A stretch of 7,848 nucleotides of DNA. Source: Cellvibrionales bacterium UBA4495. Lineage in GTDB: Bacteria > Pseudomonadota > Gammaproteobacteria > Pseudomonadales > Porticoccaceae. Numbering within the stretch: the first letter of the stretch is position 1; each line of letters begins with the position of its first letter. The stretch is taken from assembly GCA_002388905.1 (NCBI GenBank), contig DGNJ01000077.1:15609-23456 (forward strand). The letters are read 5' to 3'. The translations under genes and the position numbers were made by a program. The notes below the pieces were generated by a model that was not told the DNA's origin, ran no database searches, and saw only the letters and a list, made by a program, of their open reading frames with translations. Positions 5,401 to 7,848 of this stretch are shown piece by piece.

Positions 5401-7053
5401 TTAACGTCCCTGTCCGTAGCGACTGCGCAGGCGCTTTTTATCGAGCTTGCCGACGCTGGTTTTCTCCAGGGCTTCGACAAACCGGACGCTCTCCGGCACG
5501 GCATAGCCGGGTATAACGCCTTCGTCCACATAGGCCTGGATGTGGCTCTTGAGATCGGTTTCCGTTGGCGGCGAAGCCGTCCTGCCCGGCACCACCAGTG
5601 CCAGCGGCCGTTCGCCCCAGCGGTCGTCGGGAATGCCTATGACCGCGACTTCGGCAACGCCCGGATGCCGGGAAATCAGGCTTTCCAGTTCCAGTGAGGA
5701 AACCCACTCGCCGCCGGTCTTGATGACATCCTTGAGCCGGTCGGTGATTTGCAGGCTGCCGTCCGGGGAAAACACGCCGATATCCCCGGAGTGAAGCCAG
5801 CCACCACGCCACAGCTCCTCGGACTTGCCGGGATCTTCGTGATAACCCTGGGTCAGCCAGGGGGAGCGGAAAACCACTTCCCCGGCGGTTTTGCCGTCAC
5901 GGGGCAGAAAATTCATCTGTGAATCCACGGTGCGCACATCGCAAAGGAAAACCGGCCGTCCGGTGCGGGTGCGCAGCCTTACCTGCTCGTCCAGGTCGGT
6001 ATGCAGTTCCTTGCGGGTCAGGTGATTAATGGTCTGGACGGGGCCGGTTTCGGACATGCCGTAGCCGGTAAAAATATCAATACCCCGCTCCAGGGCCGCG
6101 CGCGCCAGGCCCTGGGGCAGCGGGCCGCCGCCGATCAGCATCTTCAGGTTGCCGAAATCGGTTATCTCGCTGTCCGGATGCTCCAGCAGCATTTGCAGGA
6201 TGGTCGACACGCAGTGGCAGAAGGTGACCTGCTCTTCCCGGATCAGCCTCAGCAGAATCTCCGGTTCGTAGCGTCCGGGATAGACCTGCTTGACCCCCAT
6301 CATGGTGGCCGCATAGGGCACACCCCAGGCGTGGGCGTGGAACAGGGGCGTGATGGGCATATAGATATCGTCCCGGTGGAAGCGTCCCTGGCTGGCGGCG
6401 CTACCGAGAATCGCGACGGTACCCAGGGTGTGCAACGTCATCTGGCGATGACTGTAATAAACTCCCTTGGGATGTCCGGTGGTGCCGGAAGTGAAGAACA
6501 GCGTCGCCAGGCGCTGTTCGTCGAAGTCGGGGAATTCGTAGTCCGCCGTTGCCCCGGCTATGAGTCTTTCAAATTCCCCGGCGATGGCAAGTGGTGTGTC
6601 AGGCGGGGTGCGCTCCTCGTCGATCAGCACGATGTGCTCGACGCTGCTCAGGTGGTCCCGAATCGCTTCGACAATGGCCAGGAAATCCCGGTGCACCACA
6701 AGCGTGTGAGCCCGGGCATGGTTGAGGGTGTAGGCGATCTGGTCAGGGGAGAGGCGGATATTAACGGTCTGGAGCACCCGGCCCGTCATGGGAATGGCAA
6801 AATAGCCTTCAAGGTAGCGATGGCTGTCCCAGTCCATGACCGCCACCGTGGCGTCGGCAGGCACGGCAAGATTGTCCAGTACATTGGCCAGTTTCCCTAT
6901 CCTCTCGAACAGGGTACCGTAACCGTGGCGTACCCGGTCGCCATAAACGATCTCGCCATCGCCGGGGTTTGCCACGGGCGAAATCAGCAATTGCTTTATC
7001 AGCAGGGGGAAGTCGTAGGCGGAAGGCGTCTGGAAAATCGTCTGGTCGTTCAC
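5401..7053 (-). CDS. AMP-forming acyl-CoA ligase (AlkK-like fatty-acid/carboxylate-CoA synthetase)
   Basis: A complete 550-residue member of the ANL adenylating superfamily that activates a carboxylic acid with ATP to an acyl-adenylate and transfers it to CoA. All core motifs are present: phosphate loop TSGTTGHPKG (188-197); GYGMSETGP (330-338); the ribose-binding Asp423 in HSGD; hinge region DRLKDVIKTGG (438-448); and catalytic Lys536 in GKLDKK (535-540). The N-terminal stretch MDWDSHRYLEGYFAIP (73-88) and TVNIRLSP (96-103) resembles the AlkK-like medium/long-chain group. The start is GTG at 7053, supported by GGAGAG (7059-7064) five bases upstream. The cytoplasmic product would feed an acid produced after P450 oxidation into CoA-dependent, beta-oxidation-like breakdown. 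It is divergent from the TonB-dependent receptor gene. Chain length or ring preference cannot be told from sequence. Confidence 0.95.
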   Translation of the reverse strand: MNDQTIFQTPSAYDFPLLIKQLLISPVANPGDGEIVYGDRVRHGYGTLFERIGKLANVLDNLAVPADATVAVMDWDSHRYLEGYFAIPMTGRVLQTVNIRLSPDQIAYTLNHARAHTLVVHRDFLAIVEAIRDHLSSVEHIVLIDEERTPPDTPLAIAGEFERLIAGATADYEFPDFDEQRLATLFFTSGTTGHPKGVYYSHRQMTLHTLGTVAILGSAASQGRFHRDDIYMPITPLFHAHAWGVPYAATMMGVKQVYPGRYEPEILLRLIREEQVTFCHCVSTILQMLLEHPDSEITDFGNLKMLIGGGPLPQGLARAALERGIDIFTGYGMSETGPVQTINHLTRKELHTDLDEQVRLRTRTGRPVFLCDVRTVDSQMNFLPRDGKTAGEVVFRSPWLTQGYHEDPGKSEELWRGGWLHSGDIGVFSPDGSLQITDRLKDVIKTGGEWVSSLELESLISRHPGVAEVAVIGIPDDRWGERPLALVVPGRTASPPTETDLKSHIQAYVDEGVIPGYAVPESVRFVEALEKTSVGKLDKKRLRSRYGQGR

Positions 7054-7097
7054 AGTGTCTCTCCGTGCCGCGGGAAAAAGTCGGGCGGTGCTGTCAG

Positions 7098-7121
7098 TTT
7101 AGATTGCTGGCATTTTAGATT
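7098..7121. repeat. Direct repeat TTTAGATT x2 upstream of the ligase gene
   Basis: TTTAGATT occurs at 7098-7105 and again at 7114-7121, offset by 16 bp, and reads AATCTAAA in the direction of the ligase gene. The pair lies 45-68 bp upstream of the ligase GTG. The second copy overlaps a -10-like TAAAAT on the minus strand (7112-7117), so it could be promoter material or an activator site. The repeat is short and chance is possible. Confidence 0.3.
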
Positions 7122-7164
7122 AATGTCGAGCCCGCCCTTGCCGGCGGAACAATTATCGCCAAAA

Positions 7165-7187
7165 AGCCAAAATGTTGCCATTTGGCT
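7165..7187. promoter_or_regulatory. Imperfect dyad/hairpin in the divergent region
   Basis: AGCCAAAATG (7165-7174) pairs with CATTTGGCT (7179-7187) through nine base pairs, with one bulged A and a TTGC loop. It lies near the middle of the divergent region, more than 100 bp from either start codon. It could be an operator dyad for a regulator of both genes. It has no T-tract of terminator type. Confidence 0.3.
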
Positions 7188-7308
7188 ATCGTCCATGCGG
7201 TTTTCTTCTTTGTCATGAATTTTTATTGACTCGACGAATGGTCGGTATTAGCTTTGTTACTGCATTTACTAAGTGGAATTCATCACGTAGTAAAACATTG
7301 TTGCTCAT

Positions 7309-7342
7309 CCTCCGGAGGGATTCGAAGACTAAAAAGTATAAT
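7309..7342 (+). promoter_or_regulatory. Candidate promoter for the TonB-dependent receptor: consensus -10 with a palindrome at -35
   Basis: TATAAT (7337-7342) is a perfect -10 consensus, but no -35-like hexamer lies 16-18 bp upstream. That position holds CCTCCGGAGG (7309-7318), a perfect 10-bp palindrome centred about 35 bp before the likely transcription start near 7349. A perfect -10 without a -35 is typical of activator-dependent promoters; repression by a bound dimer is equally possible. The leader to the ATG at 7401 would be about 52 bases. Confidence 0.4.
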
Positions 7343-7370
7343 CGACCTGATTGCTTGAAAACTATTAAAA

Positions 7371-7397
7371 CGAGCGGGCCGAAAGGCTCGGGGAGGA
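7371..7397 (+). promoter_or_regulatory. Hairpin with GAAA loop next to the receptor's ribosome binding site
   Basis: CGAG (7371-7374) pairs with CTCG (7387-7390), and CC (7379-7380) pairs with GG (7385-7386) around a GAAA tetraloop, with bulged bases on the left side. The strong Shine-Dalgarno GGGAGGA (7391-7397) starts directly after the stem and sits four bases from the ATG at 7401, which settles that start. The hairpin may insulate or modulate ribosome access. The stem is short. Confidence 0.4.
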
Positions 7398-7400
7398 AAA

Positions 7401-7848
7401 ATGAAATTAATAAGAATGGCATGCAATACCGCGTTCCTTTCGTTCTGTTGCCTGGCGATGATGGCGCCGGTCCATGCTCAGCGGGGTGATGGAGGGAGCA
7501 ATCAATCGGGTGTTACCGGAATCGAAGAAATTGTCATTACCGCCCGGCGGCGTGAAGAATCCCTGCAGGAAGTGCCCATTTCCCTTGACGCCTTTTCGGG
7601 GCAGGACCTTGTCGAGGCCACCGCCTTCGACCTCGGCGATCTGACCACCCTGTCGCCCGGCCTGCGTTTCAGTTTCGAGGGTAGCAAGACCTCCACCAGT
7701 CTATCCATGCGGGGGTTGTCCAAGGTGCCCCTCGGTGTCGGCGTGCCCGCTGTGGTGGTCTACATGAACGAGGTGCCCCTGCCGGAAGAGGGCACCAACA
7801 TGCCCATCTACGACCTGGAAAATATCCAGGTGCTGAAAGGTCCCCAGG
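7401..7848 (+). CDS. TonB-dependent outer-membrane receptor (N-terminal part, runs off the window)
   Basis: The first 149 codons of an open frame that continues past the window end. Residues 1-26 form a signal peptide: Lys/Arg near the start, a hydrophobic core, and a likely cleavage after VHA at 24-26. The mature N-terminus carries a TonB box, EEIVITA (42-48), followed by RRREESLQEVPIS (49-61), then the plug domain with LSMRGL (101-106), VVVYMNEVPLP (118-128) and the typical LENIQVLKGPQ (139-149). The family usually exceeds 600 residues, so most of the plug and the whole beta-barrel lie outside. It would import a bulky or hydrophobic ligand across the outer membrane using TonB energy. With P450s and an acyl-CoA ligase alongside, an organic substrate seems likelier than a siderophore. 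It is divergent from the ligase. The start is supported by GGGAGGA just upstream. Confidence 0.95.
   Translation, partial: MKLIRMACNTAFLSFCCLAMMAPVHAQRGDGGSNQSGVTGIEEIVITARRREESLQEVPISLDAFSGQDLVEATAFDLGDLTTLSPGLRFSFEGSKTSTSLSMRGLSKVPLGVGVPAVVVYMNEVPLPEEGTNMPIYDLENIQVLKGPQ

Larger units (their letters stand above)
7054..7400. other. 347-bp divergent intergenic region, visibly AT-richer than the genes
   Basis: This is the longest gene-free stretch, between the divergent ligase and TonB-dependent receptor genes. From the ligase side it holds a direct repeat (7098-7121), an imperfect dyad (7165-7187), an AT-rich segment from about 7200 to 7370, a palindrome plus TATAAT (7309-7342), and a small hairpin just before the receptor's ribosome site. 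No tRNA, known riboswitch or convincing small gene was recognised. The open frames crossing it lack ribosome sites and family resemblance. Confidence 0.7.

Noticed and set aside
6001..7218. A 405-codon open frame on the plus strand, antisense to most of the ligase.
   Set aside because: It overlaps a ligase with every core motif, and its own translation shows no domain-like pattern or plausible ribosome site.
7172..7489. A 105-codon open frame crossing the receptor start in another frame.
   Set aside because: There is no ribosome site at its start, its translation is basic and nondescript, and it overlaps the well-supported signal peptide of the receptor.

Overview
The window looks like an accessory catabolic locus of a Gram-negative bacterium. 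The evidence is a TonB-dependent outer-membrane receptor with a signal peptide, Shine-Dalgarno-led genes and fairly high-GC coding DNA. The mix of P450cam-like cytochromes P450, SnoaL-like proteins, an AlkK-like acyl-CoA ligase and a receptor with an EEIVITA TonB box would fit a marine gammaproteobacterium or a sphingomonad. That placement is inference; no rRNA or housekeeping gene is present to test it.

Layout, left to right: a SnoaL-like protein (35-454, +); a P450cam-like P450 (499-1719, -); a second SnoaL-like protein (1979-2431, +); a DHA2-type MFS transporter (2505-3935, -); a second P450cam-like P450 (4180-5400, +); an AMP-forming acyl-CoA ligase (5401-7053, -); and the first 149 codons of a TonB-dependent receptor (7401 to the window end, +). 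All seven genes alternate strictly in direction. Tail-to-tail junctions of 44, 73 and 0 bp therefore alternate with head-to-head regulatory regions of 259, 244 and 347 bp. No two neighbouring genes can share an ordinary operon transcript.

The two P450s are diverged paralogues of the same length (406 aa), about 44% identical over residues 21-406 by hand count. Both keep the P450cam landmarks: the Asp-Thr pair of the I helix, ExxR, the Cys heme ligand and the C-helix Arg. Both have Trp where P450cam has its camphor-binding Tyr96, so camphor is an unlikely substrate. No ferredoxin or ferredoxin reductase is encoded here.

A plausible joint role, by inference, runs as follows. The receptor imports a hydrophobic, perhaps terpenoid or alicyclic, compound. 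The P450s hydroxylate it, and the SnoaL-like proteins isomerise, dehydrate or hydrate an intermediate. The ligase activates a resulting carboxylic acid as its CoA thioester, and the MFS protein moves substrate or toxic intermediates across the inner membrane. Regulation probably sits in the three divergent regions, where palindromes and direct repeats lie on or beside candidate promoters. No regulator gene, RNA gene, insertion sequence or CRISPR array was seen.
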